Source: Rhodoglobus sp.
GTDB taxonomy: Bacteria > Actinomycetota > Actinomycetes > Actinomycetales > Microbacteriaceae
Direction: 5' to 3'
NCBI GenBank assembly: GCA_025463605.1
Contig: JAODAV010000015.1
Coordinates: 62,001-126,000 of the forward strand
Length of the DNA stretch: 64,000 bases
The stretch's first letter is position 1, and every line of letters begins with the position of its first letter. The translations under genes and the position numbers were made by a program. Under the pieces are notes generated by a model. That model was not told where the DNA came from. It made no database searches and was given only the letters and a program-made list of their open reading frames with translations. Positions 7,966-16,559 of the stretch are shown here, piece after piece.

Positions 7966-8789
7966 GCGCACCCGCCGTCGCGACACAGAGCCTCTCTCGC
8001 AAGGCATCCCGCAACCCCACGGGGCAGCGGCCACCCCGGCGTTCAGCTGTCATCGCCCTGCGGGTGGGGGCGTGCGTCCTCTTCTTCGGCGGATGGCTCT
8101 ACCTGCAAGGACCCGGTGACATGTCGCCGGTGATCCTGCCGAATCTGGAGAAGGTGTTCCTCGAGCTGGGCAGGTTCCTGACGACGGGACAGGTGTACCA
8201 GGCGGCTCTGGTTACTCTCGGCGAGATTCTCGGGGCGCTCGCGATCGCGGCGACGCTCGGCTTCGCGGTCGGTTTCTGGGGCGCACGGAAGAATCTGCGG
8301 TCTGGTGTGCTCGAACCCCTGCTCATCTGGGGATATCTCGTTCCAACGATCCTGTTCTACCCCCTGTTTTTGCTCTGGCTCGGTTTCGGAACGTCGTCGA
8401 AGATCGGATATGCCGCCGTATCGGCGTTCTTCCCGATTGCGTACAACTGCCTTCGCGCGTACCAGCGCGTCGAACCGCGCTACATCCAGGTCGGACGGGC
8501 GTTCGGTGCATCGGCGCGGCAGCTCGACTGGCAGATCAAGTTCCGCGGCGGCCTGCCACTGGCCGCGGCCGGGCTCAAGCTCGGTGCAGCGCAGGCGATC
8601 GTCTCCGTGATCGTCGCCGAGATGCTTGCTTCGAGCCAGGGTCTCGGCTTCCTTATCCAGTTGTACGCCCAGTCGTTCCGCATCCCGAGCCTCTACGCGA
8701 TCATCGTCATCGTGCTAGTCGTGGTGGGCATCCTGCACGTCGCCGTGAAGCTGCTGCTGCGTGAGGACGCACCTGTCGAGGCGCGCTGA
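7962..8789 (+). CDS. ABC transporter permease (NitT/TauT type), second of two
   Basis: A 275-residue membrane permease with an N-terminal cytoplasmic tail of about 25 residues followed by six predicted helices. The EAA-like loop is RYIQVGRAFGASARQLDWQ, and GLKLGAAQAIVSVIVAEMLA with SQGLGFLI follows, as in SsuC/TauC-type permeases. It overlaps the ATPase gene by four bases, so the two are translationally coupled. Two non-identical permeases in one operon suggest a heterodimeric channel rather than the usual homodimer. Confidence 0.92.
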   Translation: MSAPAVATQSLSRKASRNPTGQRPPRRSAVIALRVGACVLFFGGWLYLQGPGDMSPVILPNLEKVFLELGRFLTTGQVYQAALVTLGEILGALAIAATLGFAVGFWGARKNLRSGVLEPLLIWGYLVPTILFYPLFLLWLGFGTSSKIGYAAVSAFFPIAYNCLRAYQRVEPRYIQVGRAFGASARQLDWQIKFRGGLPLAAAGLKLGAAQAIVSVIVAEMLASSQGLGFLIQLYAQSFRIPSLYAIIVIVLVVVGILHVAVKLLLREDAPVEAR

Positions 8790-8834
8790 CGAGCATCCGG
8801 AACTTCATGCGATCACGAACGGAGAGGGACCACC

Positions 8835-10520
8835 ATGTCCGCTGAAGAGCATGCTCGAACCTTCGGGAGCGACCTGGCCATCAGATCGATGCACTCGCTC
8901 GGCATCGAGTACGCAGCGCTCAATCCCGGCGCGAGCTTCCGCGGCCTGCACGAGTCCCTCGTGCACGAGGGATCGGTGCGGCCGATCATGTGCCTCGACG
9001 AGGGTGTGGCGGTAGCGCTCGCGCACGGATACGCGAAGTCATCTGGTAGGCCGATGGCGGCATTCCTACACAACATCGTCGGCTTACAGAGCGGCTCGAT
9101 GGCACTTTTCAATGCCTGGATCGATCAGGCACCGATGCTCGTCATCGGTGGCTCCGGCCCGGCTGATCGCTTCCGCAGACGTCCGTACATGGACTGGATC
9201 CACACGGCCAACCCGCAAGTCGACATCGTGCGCAATCACATCAAGTGGGACGACGAGCCATCCTCTGTGGCCGAGTGGCCCGAATCCCTGGCACGGGCTG
9301 TGCAGATCGCGACCACGCAGCCGAGCGGACCGACCTACGTTGCGCTGGATGCTCTGCTGCAGGAACAGGAGGTCGACCCGTCGCTCGTGCCGATGATCGG
9401 CAATCAACTGCTCCCACGGGTCGGAATGCCGACCGCTGACCTCGACCGCATCGTGTCCCTGCTACTCGCGAGCCATCGACCGCTCATCGTCGCCGACTAT
9501 CTCGGGCGTTCGGAGGCCGCCTTCCAGGCTCTTGTCGAGCTCGTCGACCTCACGGGCGCGCGGGTTGTCGACATCGGCGGTCGTCTCAACTTCCCGAATA
9601 CCCATCGTGGCGACGCGACCGGGCACCGGCTCGCGTCTCTCCGAGAGGCGGATCTCGTGTTTGCGCTGGACGTGCGCGACCTGCGCTGGGTGGTCACCGA
9701 GGAGGACGAGCGGGACAGGGGCTATCGCAAGATCGTGCCCGACGGGGTGCCGATCGTGTCGATTGGAGTGGAGGCGATGGAGACCCGGCGGGTGTCGGAT
9801 CGCGAGGGTGTGGTCGACGGCGCCGAACGATACCTCGGCGACACCGCCGTCGTGCTTCCCGAACTCGTGGCGATGCTGGCGAAGCACGGAAGCACGAAGG
9901 GGAAATGGCCGGATCTTCCGCCGCATCCGGCTCCCCGGACGTCCACCGAGACGATCACGCGCGATCATCTCGCCGCGATGTCATGGCAGGCCGTGCGGGA
10001 AGGACCGTGGCAACTCGCCCACGGTGAGCTCAAAGGCATCGTACGTCGCCAGTGGGAGTTCAGCAGCTACGGGCAATACCTGGGCGGATCAGGTGGCGGC
10101 GGACTCGGTTACGGCGCAGGGGCGGCGATCGGGGCGTCGCTGGCACAGCGCGACTCCGACACCCTGGTGGTCTCCCACCAGTCCGACGGCGACCTGCTGT
10201 ACACGGCATCCGCGCTGTGGACCGCCGCGCACGAGTCGCTTCCCCTCCTGATGATCGTCGTGAACAACCGCAGCTACGGGCAGGACCGCATGCATCAGCT
10301 CCTCATGAGTTCGACGCGCGATCGCCCCGAGGCGCACGCCCGGGTCGGCATCGACATCACTGCCCCGGATTGGGATTTCGCGAAACTCGCAGAAGCCCAG
10401 GGCGTGGAAGGCATCGGGGTCGTGTCGTCTCCGGCTGACCTCGGACCAACGCTCGCGCGTGCGGCATCGATGGTGAGGGATGAGCACCGTCCGGTGCTTG
10501 TCGACGTGTTGGTGTCGTGA
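8835..10520 (+). CDS. Thiamine diphosphate-dependent enzyme (acetolactate synthase / 2-oxoacid decarboxylase family)
   Basis: A 561-residue ThDP enzyme with the usual three domains. The Pyr domain carries the catalytic Glu56 in CLDEGVAVALAHGYA. A central domain holds IVADYLGRSEAAFQALVEL. The PP domain has GGLGYGAGAAIGASLA, then SDGD, then VVNN, i.e. the GDG-x(about 25)-NN Mg-ThDP motif with Ser-Asp-Gly-Asp. I do not see a strong FAD-binding signature, so decarboxylation or carboligation of a 2-oxoacid is as likely as acetolactate synthesis. The next gene is an aldehyde dehydrogenase, which would oxidise an aldehyde product. ATG at 8835 follows GGAGAGGG. The substrate is unknown. Confidence 0.85.
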   Translation: MSAEEHARTFGSDLAIRSMHSLGIEYAALNPGASFRGLHESLVHEGSVRPIMCLDEGVAVALAHGYAKSSGRPMAAFLHNIVGLQSGSMALFNAWIDQAPMLVIGGSGPADRFRRRPYMDWIHTANPQVDIVRNHIKWDDEPSSVAEWPESLARAVQIATTQPSGPTYVALDALLQEQEVDPSLVPMIGNQLLPRVGMPTADLDRIVSLLLASHRPLIVADYLGRSEAAFQALVELVDLTGARVVDIGGRLNFPNTHRGDATGHRLASLREADLVFALDVRDLRWVVTEEDERDRGYRKIVPDGVPIVSIGVEAMETRRVSDREGVVDGAERYLGDTAVVLPELVAMLAKHGSTKGKWPDLPPHPAPRTSTETITRDHLAAMSWQAVREGPWQLAHGELKGIVRRQWEFSSYGQYLGGSGGGGLGYGAGAAIGASLAQRDSDTLVVSHQSDGDLLYTASALWTAAHESLPLLMIVVNNRSYGQDRMHQLLMSSTRDRPEAHARVGIDITAPDWDFAKLAEAQGVEGIGVVSSPADLGPTLARAASMVRDEHRPVLVDVLVS

Positions 10521-10569
10521 CCGTTCCGTTCGGTTTGAAAGTGAGATACAGGGCAGGGTGGGAATAGCA

Positions 10570-12036
10570 GTGACGACGACCAAGAGCATGATCGATCTGC
10601 ACGCCCCCGCGGAGAAGATCTTCGTCGCGGGACGGTGGGAATCGGGCGTAACGGGTGCCCTGATGAACGTCGAGAGCCCTGTCGACGAATCGGTGCTCGC
10701 CCGGGTTCCCTCCGCATCCGCGGCAGACCTGGACCGTGCCTATACGGGAGCGGCGGCCGCAGCGGAAGCGTGGGGGAGTATCTCGTGGGTGCAGCGGGCG
10801 AAGCTCATGAGAGAGCTCGCGGAGCGCGTGCGTGAGAGCGCGGAGCGGCTCGCCGTCATCGAGGCCCTCGACTCCGGCAATCCCATCGCCGCATGCCGTG
10901 ACGACGTCGAGGCCGCAGCGGAGGGCTTGAATCACATGGCGGGTCTGGCGGGCGAGGCTGGAGGGCGAACGATCCCATCCCGCTCGGGAACGCTCGTGTA
11001 CACCCGTCGTCGGCCCTTTGGTGTCGTGGGCAGGATCACCGCGTACAATCACCCGCTCAGATTCGCTGGCAAAGCCATCGCGGCACCGCTCGCCGCCGGC
11101 AATGCCGTGATTCTCAAGCCCGCGGACCAAACGCCGTTGACGTCACTCGAGCTGGCTCGCCTCAGCGAGGGGATTTTGCCACCGGGAGTGCTCAGTGTGC
11201 TGAGCGGAACCGGGGCAGGCGTCGGCAGTGCGATCGCCGGCGACCCGCGGATCCGCCGGATCGGCTTCACAGGAAGTGTGGAGGCAGGCAGGGCCGTGCT
11301 ATCAGCCGGAGCGCGGGGAATCAAGTCGGTGTCGCTCGAACTCGGCGGCAAGAACCCGATCATCATCTGCGACGACGTCGATCTCGAGGCGGCGGCACTG
11401 GCAACGGTCCGCGGCATGAACCTCACGTCCAGCAACGGGCAGTCCTGCCAATCCAACTCAAGGGTGCTGGTCCAGGATTCGATTCACGAGGAGTTCATCG
11501 ACATTCTCGTCGAGCACATCAGCCGTCTGCGGGTCGGGGACCCTCTCGATCCCGAAAAGAATGTCGGAACCCTGATCAGCGCACCGCATCTGGAGAGGGT
11601 GATGGGCTACATTCGGCGTGCCGTCGAGGAGGGGGCGGTGCTTCGCCACGGCGGTGGACGACCGGCCGGGCAGGAGCGCGGCTATTTCATCGAGCCTGCG
11701 GTGCTCTCGGACGTCGCGCCGGGAAGCACCCTCGCCAAGGAAGAGGTCTTCGGCCCTGTGCTCGCGATAATGCGCTGGCGAAACGATGACGAGGCGATTC
11801 AGATCGCCAACGACACCGAGTTCGGCCTGGCGGCAAACGTACTCACGGCGTCGTTCGACCGCGCGCACCGGATCGCCGACCGCCTGGAGGCGGGTGTCGT
11901 GTGGATCAACGGACCGACCGAACGACCTCCGGGGACACCGTTCGGTGGCCTCAAGAACAGCGGACTGGGCAAGGAGCAGTCCCTCGAGGAACTGCTCAGC
12001 TACACACAGGAGACCGCGGTACTCGCCGCGTACTGA
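10570..12036 (+). CDS. NAD(P)+-dependent aldehyde dehydrogenase
   Basis: Oxidises an aldehyde to its acid. Family motifs are present: FGVVGRITAYNHPLRFAGKA, ILKPADQTPLTSLELARL, IGFTGSVEAGRAV, the catalytic Glu in SLELGGKNPIII and the catalytic Cys in NGQSCQSNSR, then EEVFGPVLAIMRW and FGGLKNSGLGKE. About 488 residues, normal for the superfamily. I favour the GTG at 10570, with AGGG upstream; GTG at 10558 or ATG at 10588 in the same frame are possible. The preceding ThDP enzyme probably supplies the aldehyde, giving a 2-oxoacid to acid route (inference). Confidence 0.92.
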   Translation: MTTTKSMIDLHAPAEKIFVAGRWESGVTGALMNVESPVDESVLARVPSASAADLDRAYTGAAAAAEAWGSISWVQRAKLMRELAERVRESAERLAVIEALDSGNPIAACRDDVEAAAEGLNHMAGLAGEAGGRTIPSRSGTLVYTRRRPFGVVGRITAYNHPLRFAGKAIAAPLAAGNAVILKPADQTPLTSLELARLSEGILPPGVLSVLSGTGAGVGSAIAGDPRIRRIGFTGSVEAGRAVLSAGARGIKSVSLELGGKNPIIICDDVDLEAAALATVRGMNLTSSNGQSCQSNSRVLVQDSIHEEFIDILVEHISRLRVGDPLDPEKNVGTLISAPHLERVMGYIRRAVEEGAVLRHGGGRPAGQERGYFIEPAVLSDVAPGSTLAKEEVFGPVLAIMRWRNDDEAIQIANDTEFGLAANVLTASFDRAHRIADRLEAGVVWINGPTERPPGTPFGGLKNSGLGKEQSLEELLSYTQETAVLAAY

Positions 12037-12100
12037 CCGCCGAGTTGCCGGTATCGCGGCGGGAACGCTCGAACCACTCAAGAAACGTAGGTACACAGAT

Positions 12101-12127
12101 ATGAATGCCCAGGGTCAGCGATCATGA
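12101..12127 (+). other. Eight-codon ORF overlapping the monooxygenase start
   Basis: An ATG at 12101 opens an 8-codon frame (MNAQGQRS) whose TGA overlaps the ATG at 12124. It could couple re-initiation onto the next gene, although AGGG at 12111 could also serve the downstream start directly. Confidence 0.3.
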
Positions 12128-13110
12128 CGGAGATGCAGATTGGCGCTCTCATGCCACACTTCGGGTCCTTCGCGACGAAAGAGCTTCTCAAGGATGTCGC
12201 AGTCGCGGCACACGAGCACGGACTCGACTCGCTGTGGGTTCGTGACCACCTGACGTACGGGCCGCACGGCATGGAGGATCCGGACCCGACGTTCCTCGAG
12301 ACGTTCACGACCCTCGGCTATGCCGCGGCACACGCGCCCGGTCTAGGGCTGGGGACGGCGGCGATCATCCCGGTAAGGCATCCGCTGATGCTGGCGAAGT
12401 CCGCTGCTTCGCTGGCTGCGCTGACGGACGGTCCGCTCAAGCTGGGCATCGGTGCGGGCTTTCGTGACCGTGAGTTCGCCGCGGTCGGCCTTCACGCCAA
12501 CTTGAGCGAGCGGGTCGATCATGTGGTTCCCGTGATGTTCGAGGTGTTGCGCGCAATGCGTGCGGGCGAGGCGGTCGAGTACCACGGCACCTACTGGGAT
12601 TTCGGCCGCACGGAGCAGTGGCCCGTGCTGCCGCCGCAGACTCGCCTTCTCTACTGTGGAACCAGCCCCCGCGCCCTGCGACTGTCGCTCGAGCACGCGG
12701 AGGGATGGGTCCCCGGACGCATCACGGTCCCGACCCTGAAGCGCAGGCTCGAGACGGTGTCGCCGGACCGTGACCTGGATGTCGTGGCAATTCCGCTCGT
12801 GGTCGTCGCGCAGTCCAAGGAAGAGGCGGCCGCCCTTCTCGACCTCGAGTCGCTCCTGGAGTACGCGAACGAGCACAAGTGGCTCGACCGCCCCGCGGGC
12901 GGGACCTTCGAGACGGCCGATGATCTCGAGGGCATCGTCTTGCACGGCACGGTGGATGATGTGGCGGCGGGAATCGAACGCCTTCGTAGTGCGGGCGCCA
13001 CTGAGGTAGTGCTCGACCTCAGGCTGAGCTGGGCGGGCGCGCCCGACCTGATCGGCCAGCTCGGTTCCGCGATCGGGCGCACGAAGTGGTCAGCGAAGGA
13101 TGGCGCATGA
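12124..13110 (+). CDS. LLM-class flavin-dependent oxidoreductase
   Basis: Luciferase-like (beta/alpha)8 flavin monooxygenase, 328 residues, using reduced FMN or F420. Diagnostic segments are HGLDSLWVRDHLTY, LGLGTAAIIPVRHPLMLAKSAASLAALTDG, LGIGAGFRDREFAAVG and a C-terminal GTVDDVAAGIERLRSAGATEVVLDL. In the RUT pyrimidine pathway a protein of this class (RutA) opens the ring oxidatively and an isochorismatase-type hydrolase acts next; both types occur here, so an analogous oxidative ring cleavage is plausible but not shown. Its stop overlaps the next start (ATGA). Confidence 0.88.
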   Translation: MTEMQIGALMPHFGSFATKELLKDVAVAAHEHGLDSLWVRDHLTYGPHGMEDPDPTFLETFTTLGYAAAHAPGLGLGTAAIIPVRHPLMLAKSAASLAALTDGPLKLGIGAGFRDREFAAVGLHANLSERVDHVVPVMFEVLRAMRAGEAVEYHGTYWDFGRTEQWPVLPPQTRLLYCGTSPRALRLSLEHAEGWVPGRITVPTLKRRLETVSPDRDLDVVAIPLVVVAQSKEEAAALLDLESLLEYANEHKWLDRPAGGTFETADDLEGIVLHGTVDDVAAGIERLRSAGATEVVLDLRLSWAGAPDLIGQLGSAIGRTKWSAKDGA

Positions 13111-14264
13111 GTCCATCTACTGTCGCGCGCCTGCGCGACGCGATGCGCCAGGCAGACGACATCACACACCTTCTGGCGGAACTCGTTGCGATCGACACCC
13201 CGACGGGCGATCGCGGCGGCCTCGACGCAGCCTTGGAGGTCGTGGGCCGGGAACTTGCGGGCCGCGGGTTCGCGATACAGCACGACTCGGGGGATGACGG
13301 TCTGCCCGTGCTCATCGCCGATCGCGGGGTGGGGCAGCCCTTCGGGCTCGTCGGCCATCTAGACACCGTCTTCGGCCCGGGGGAGGCAGCCCGTAGACCG
13401 TTCGCCGTTGAGGGCGATCGCGCGACCGGACCGGGGGTCGCGGACATGAAAGGCGGCATCGTCACGATCCTTCGCTGCATAGACTTCCTCGACCTCCTCG
13501 GGTCGCCGCCTGCCCTGCGGATCATCATCAACGGCGACGAGGAACGCGGCTCGGCAGGTTCGAGGCGCGTGCTCGTCGAGAGACTGCGGTCCGCGCGCGC
13601 GGCGCTCGTGTTCGAACCAGGGCGGCCCGGCGGCGAGTTCGTGAGCAGCCGTCGCGGGACCGTGCGTTTCCGCATTCGGGTCGCCGGCATCGCCGCGCAC
13701 AGCGGTGTCGCGCCGCGCGACGGTGCGAACGCGGTTCATGATCTTGCCGGCCGCATCGTCCGCGTCGCGGCGCTCGCCGAGGATCTGCCCGGTTGCGACG
13801 TGAACGTGAACCTCATCGCCGGCGGTGTGGGCATCAATACGGTGCCCGACCACGCGGAGGCCGAAGTCGACGTTCGTACGTCGAGCCTCGCGGACGACGA
13901 TCGGATCCGTCGATCGGTGGAGCAGATCGCCGAGGAGCCGGGAGTACCGCGCACCACGTGCTCGATCGAGTGGCTCGCCTCCCGGCGTCCGCTCGAGCGC
14001 CATCCGCGGCAGGATGCGCTCATCGCGTTATTCACCGAGGCGGGGGCGGACCTCGGGTTTCCCGTGTCCTTCATAGGGACCGGTGGCGGCTCCGATGGCA
14101 ACCTGCTGGGCGCAGAGGGCATAACTGTCATCGACGGCTGCGGCCCGGTGGGAGATGGCTACCATCGCGTCGACGAGTTCGTGAGGGTGAGCACGATCCT
14201 CGAGCGGGCAGCCATCTGCGCGGCAGCTCTCCAGCGGGCGGCGGAGCGGAGCCCCCATGCGTGA
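13107..14264 (+). CDS. M20-family metallo-amidohydrolase (ArgE/DapE/CPG2-like), intact metal site
   Basis: A 385-residue Zn-dependent amidase or deacylase. The two-metal site is intact: His84 and Asp86 in GHLDTVF, the bridging Asp113 in GVADMKGG and the catalytic Glu145-Glu146 pair in NGDEERGSAG. A lid/dimerisation domain lies around residues 180-290 (FRIRVAGIAAHSGVAP, GVGINTVPDHAEAEVDVR), and TGGGSDGN near the C-terminus supplies further ligands. ATG at 13107 overlaps the previous stop and follows GAAGGA. It likely cleaves an N-acyl or N-carbamoyl amino acid formed by the upstream amidohydrolase; a second, variant M20 protein is encoded downstream. Confidence 0.9.
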   Translation: MSPSTVARLRDAMRQADDITHLLAELVAIDTPTGDRGGLDAALEVVGRELAGRGFAIQHDSGDDGLPVLIADRGVGQPFGLVGHLDTVFGPGEAARRPFAVEGDRATGPGVADMKGGIVTILRCIDFLDLLGSPPALRIIINGDEERGSAGSRRVLVERLRSARAALVFEPGRPGGEFVSSRRGTVRFRIRVAGIAAHSGVAPRDGANAVHDLAGRIVRVAALAEDLPGCDVNVNLIAGGVGINTVPDHAEAEVDVRTSSLADDDRIRRSVEQIAEEPGVPRTTCSIEWLASRRPLERHPRQDALIALFTEAGADLGFPVSFIGTGGGSDGNLLGAEGITVIDGCGPVGDGYHRVDEFVRVSTILERAAICAAALQRAAERSPHA

Positions 14265-15162
14265 GTACGTCATCAGCGTTCCGGTCGGCTTCGCCAGCAC
14301 GTCCGCCATCTTGCGCACGCCTCTCGGTGAGGGGCCGTTCCCGCTCGTCGTCCACGGTCCCGGCTGGATGAGCACGAAGGACGCGGGGCACTACGTGCGC
14401 TACCACGAGGAGTTCGCCGCGCGTGGCATCGCGAGCCTCATCATCGATTACCGCGTCATGAACGACGGCTCGCCCGCGCCCATCATCGATCCCTTGCTGA
14501 TGGCGGAGGATCTTGTGGCCGCGGCGGTTCACGGCGCGAGCCTCGACGAGATCGACGGCCGACGTGTCGTGATCCTGGGCACGGGCGGGGTCGGAGCGGC
14601 TGCTGCCGTTGTCGCTGGAGCACGCGCACCCGGGGTGAGCGCGGTTGTGGCGGTGTCCCCGATCGCGACCGGTGAGAGCTGGCTCTCCTTCATGCGGACG
14701 CCCGAGCAGATGGAGCGGCTGCTGGCGACTGTCGAGGAGGATCGCCGCTCGCGCGCCGCGGGCAGGCCAGGGGCGACCGTTCCGCCGCTCGGCGGGATTT
14801 CGATCCCGCCCCCGGAACGGGCGAAGCTCAATTTCAAGGCGGACATCCGAAGTGCGATGCCCAGCGAGGTCGCGCTGGAGACCGTTGAACGCCTCCTCGC
14901 GTTCCGCCCGATCGACGAGGTCGCCGCGATCGCCCCTCGGGAGCTCGTGCTCATTGCCTGCCGCGACGACGTCGCGGTGCGTTTCGAGGACGCTATAACA
15001 CTCCTCGATCGTGCGGGCGACCCATCACGACTCGTGATCTTCGAAGGCACGAGCAGTTACCGAATGCACGACTCGCATTGGCGCCTGATCGCCGATGAGG
15101 TCGTGGAGCTTGTCGCGCGGCTCGACGAGCCGGGCAGTTCCAGCACCAAGGGAGAGTTATGA
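14257..15162 (+). CDS. Alpha/beta-hydrolase-fold protein lacking the nucleophile Ser
   Basis: A 301-residue protein resembling dienelactone hydrolase / BAAT-type alpha/beta hydrolases: PFPLVVHGPGWMSTKD (oxyanion region), FAARGIASLIIDYRVM, a nucleophile-elbow strand, and a C-terminal ELVLIACRDDVAVRFEDA with a His in HDSHW. The elbow reads ILGTGGVGAA, where active relatives have G-T-S-x-G-G, so the nucleophile position (about residue 110) is Gly. Either the protein is non-catalytic, or another residue acts. It overlaps the M20 gene by 8 nt and is coupled to the next by ATGA, so it belongs to the pathway operon. Confidence 0.78.
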   Translation: MREYVISVPVGFASTSAILRTPLGEGPFPLVVHGPGWMSTKDAGHYVRYHEEFAARGIASLIIDYRVMNDGSPAPIIDPLLMAEDLVAAAVHGASLDEIDGRRVVILGTGGVGAAAAVVAGARAPGVSAVVAVSPIATGESWLSFMRTPEQMERLLATVEEDRRSRAAGRPGATVPPLGGISIPPPERAKLNFKADIRSAMPSEVALETVERLLAFRPIDEVAAIAPRELVLIACRDDVAVRFEDAITLLDRAGDPSRLVIFEGTSSYRMHDSHWRLIADEVVELVARLDEPGSSSTKGEL

Positions 15163-16559
15163 GTACGCCAGTTACAACCGTGCACGCCGGCGCGGCGTGG
15201 ATCGACGACACGGTCCGTCGGGAGGTCTCGATCCGCATCGAGAACGAGCGGGTAGTGGAGATCGTCGACGGGTTTGTGGGCGGCGACATCGGCGGGGACG
15301 TGCTCGATTGGCGTTCGCTGCTCGTTCTGCCCGGGGCGATCGACACGCACAGCCATCACCGCGAGCCGGGTTTCGAACACAAGGAGACCATCGCAACTGC
15401 CACCCGTGCGGCCGCTCGAGGCGGAGTGACGATCACGGTGGGGATGCCCAACGTGGAGCCTCCGATCGTCACGGTCGACCGCTACAGGGCTCTCATGGAC
15501 CACTACGCGGAGCACGCCATCGTGGACTTCAACGTCAATCCGGCGCCGACGATCGCGGAAGAGGTCCTCGGTCTCGCCGAGGCCGGCGCGCTGGGTTTCA
15601 AAATCTTCATGGTCGTCGACACCAAGCGGTCCTATCCGCACATGCCCGGGCTCGGGATCGAGGATGACGCAACTCTGGTGCGGGTCGCCGAAAGCGTTGC
15701 GCCGACAGGGATTCCGCTCATGGTGCATCCGCACAACCAGGCGATCATGAACCTCGCCGAACATCGTACGTGGGGCCAAGGCAAGCGCACGCCCGAGGAC
15801 TACGCGCGCGCACAGCGGCTTTACGACGGTCTCGTCTGGGACACCGCCAACGAGACGCTCCTGAGCCTGCAGGAGGCAATCGGGTTCCGATTGCACATCC
15901 TGCACCTGATCTCTGTGCGCAGTGTGGAGATGGTCCGGGCGGCGAAGGCCGCGGGCCGTTCCGTGACCGGGGAGGTGAACCCGTTCGGGCTGTTCCTCGG
16001 CGACATGGAGCAGATTCGGGAGCGCGGTCCATACGCGTGCGGACGCTGGTCGCCGCCCCACGTCAAGAAAGCGCTGATCGCGGGACTTCGCGACCGGACG
16101 ATCGACGTCATCGGATCCGACCACGCGCCCCACACGCGCGAGGAAAAGGAGCCGGGGTGGGAGGACATGTGGAAGGCACCATCGGGCACACCGCAGTTGC
16201 AGCACTATCTCGCGTGCGGCCTGACGTGGGTCAACGAGGGCCGGATTTCGCTTGGTGACCTCGTTCACGCTACGAGCACGGGACCCGCGAAGACTTTCGG
16301 CCTCTACCCCGATCGCGGCGTCGTCGCGCCGGGTGCGTACGCGGACCTCATCGGCGTCGACCTCGCGCGACGGTGGACCGTGCGGAATGAGGATGTCGAA
16401 TCCCAATGCGGCTGGACGCCCTACGACGGCGATGAACTCACGGGCAAGGTCATACACACGCTGGTCCGCGGCAACCCGGTCATGATCGACGAGGAACTCG
16501 TCGCTCCATCCGGAAGCGGAAGACTTGCCCGCCGCGTGAACAGCCAGGAAGAAAGATGA
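15159..16559 (+). CDS. Dihydroorotase/hydantoinase-type cyclic amidohydrolase
   Basis: A 466-residue binuclear metal amidohydrolase that opens cyclic amides or imides. Metal ligands are visible: His64 and His66 in DTHSHHREPGF, Lys148 in LGFKIFM (the expected carboxylated lysine), His190 in MVHPHN, the HILHLIS histidines near 246-249, and Asp321 in GSDHAPHT. The HREPG run resembles dihydroorotase and allantoinase more than D-hydantoinase. Pyrimidine genes are absent nearby, so a catabolic imidase, allantoinase or hydantoinase role is favoured. GGAGAG precedes the ATG. With the M20 enzymes and cysteine amidase it forms a ring-opening then deamidation series (inference). Confidence 0.9.
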   Translation: MSTPVTTVHAGAAWIDDTVRREVSIRIENERVVEIVDGFVGGDIGGDVLDWRSLLVLPGAIDTHSHHREPGFEHKETIATATRAAARGGVTITVGMPNVEPPIVTVDRYRALMDHYAEHAIVDFNVNPAPTIAEEVLGLAEAGALGFKIFMVVDTKRSYPHMPGLGIEDDATLVRVAESVAPTGIPLMVHPHNQAIMNLAEHRTWGQGKRTPEDYARAQRLYDGLVWDTANETLLSLQEAIGFRLHILHLISVRSVEMVRAAKAAGRSVTGEVNPFGLFLGDMEQIRERGPYACGRWSPPHVKKALIAGLRDRTIDVIGSDHAPHTREEKEPGWEDMWKAPSGTPQLQHYLACGLTWVNEGRISLGDLVHATSTGPAKTFGLYPDRGVVAPGAYADLIGVDLARRWTVRNEDVESQCGWTPYDGDELTGKVIHTLVRGNPVMIDEELVAPSGSGRLARRVNSQEER

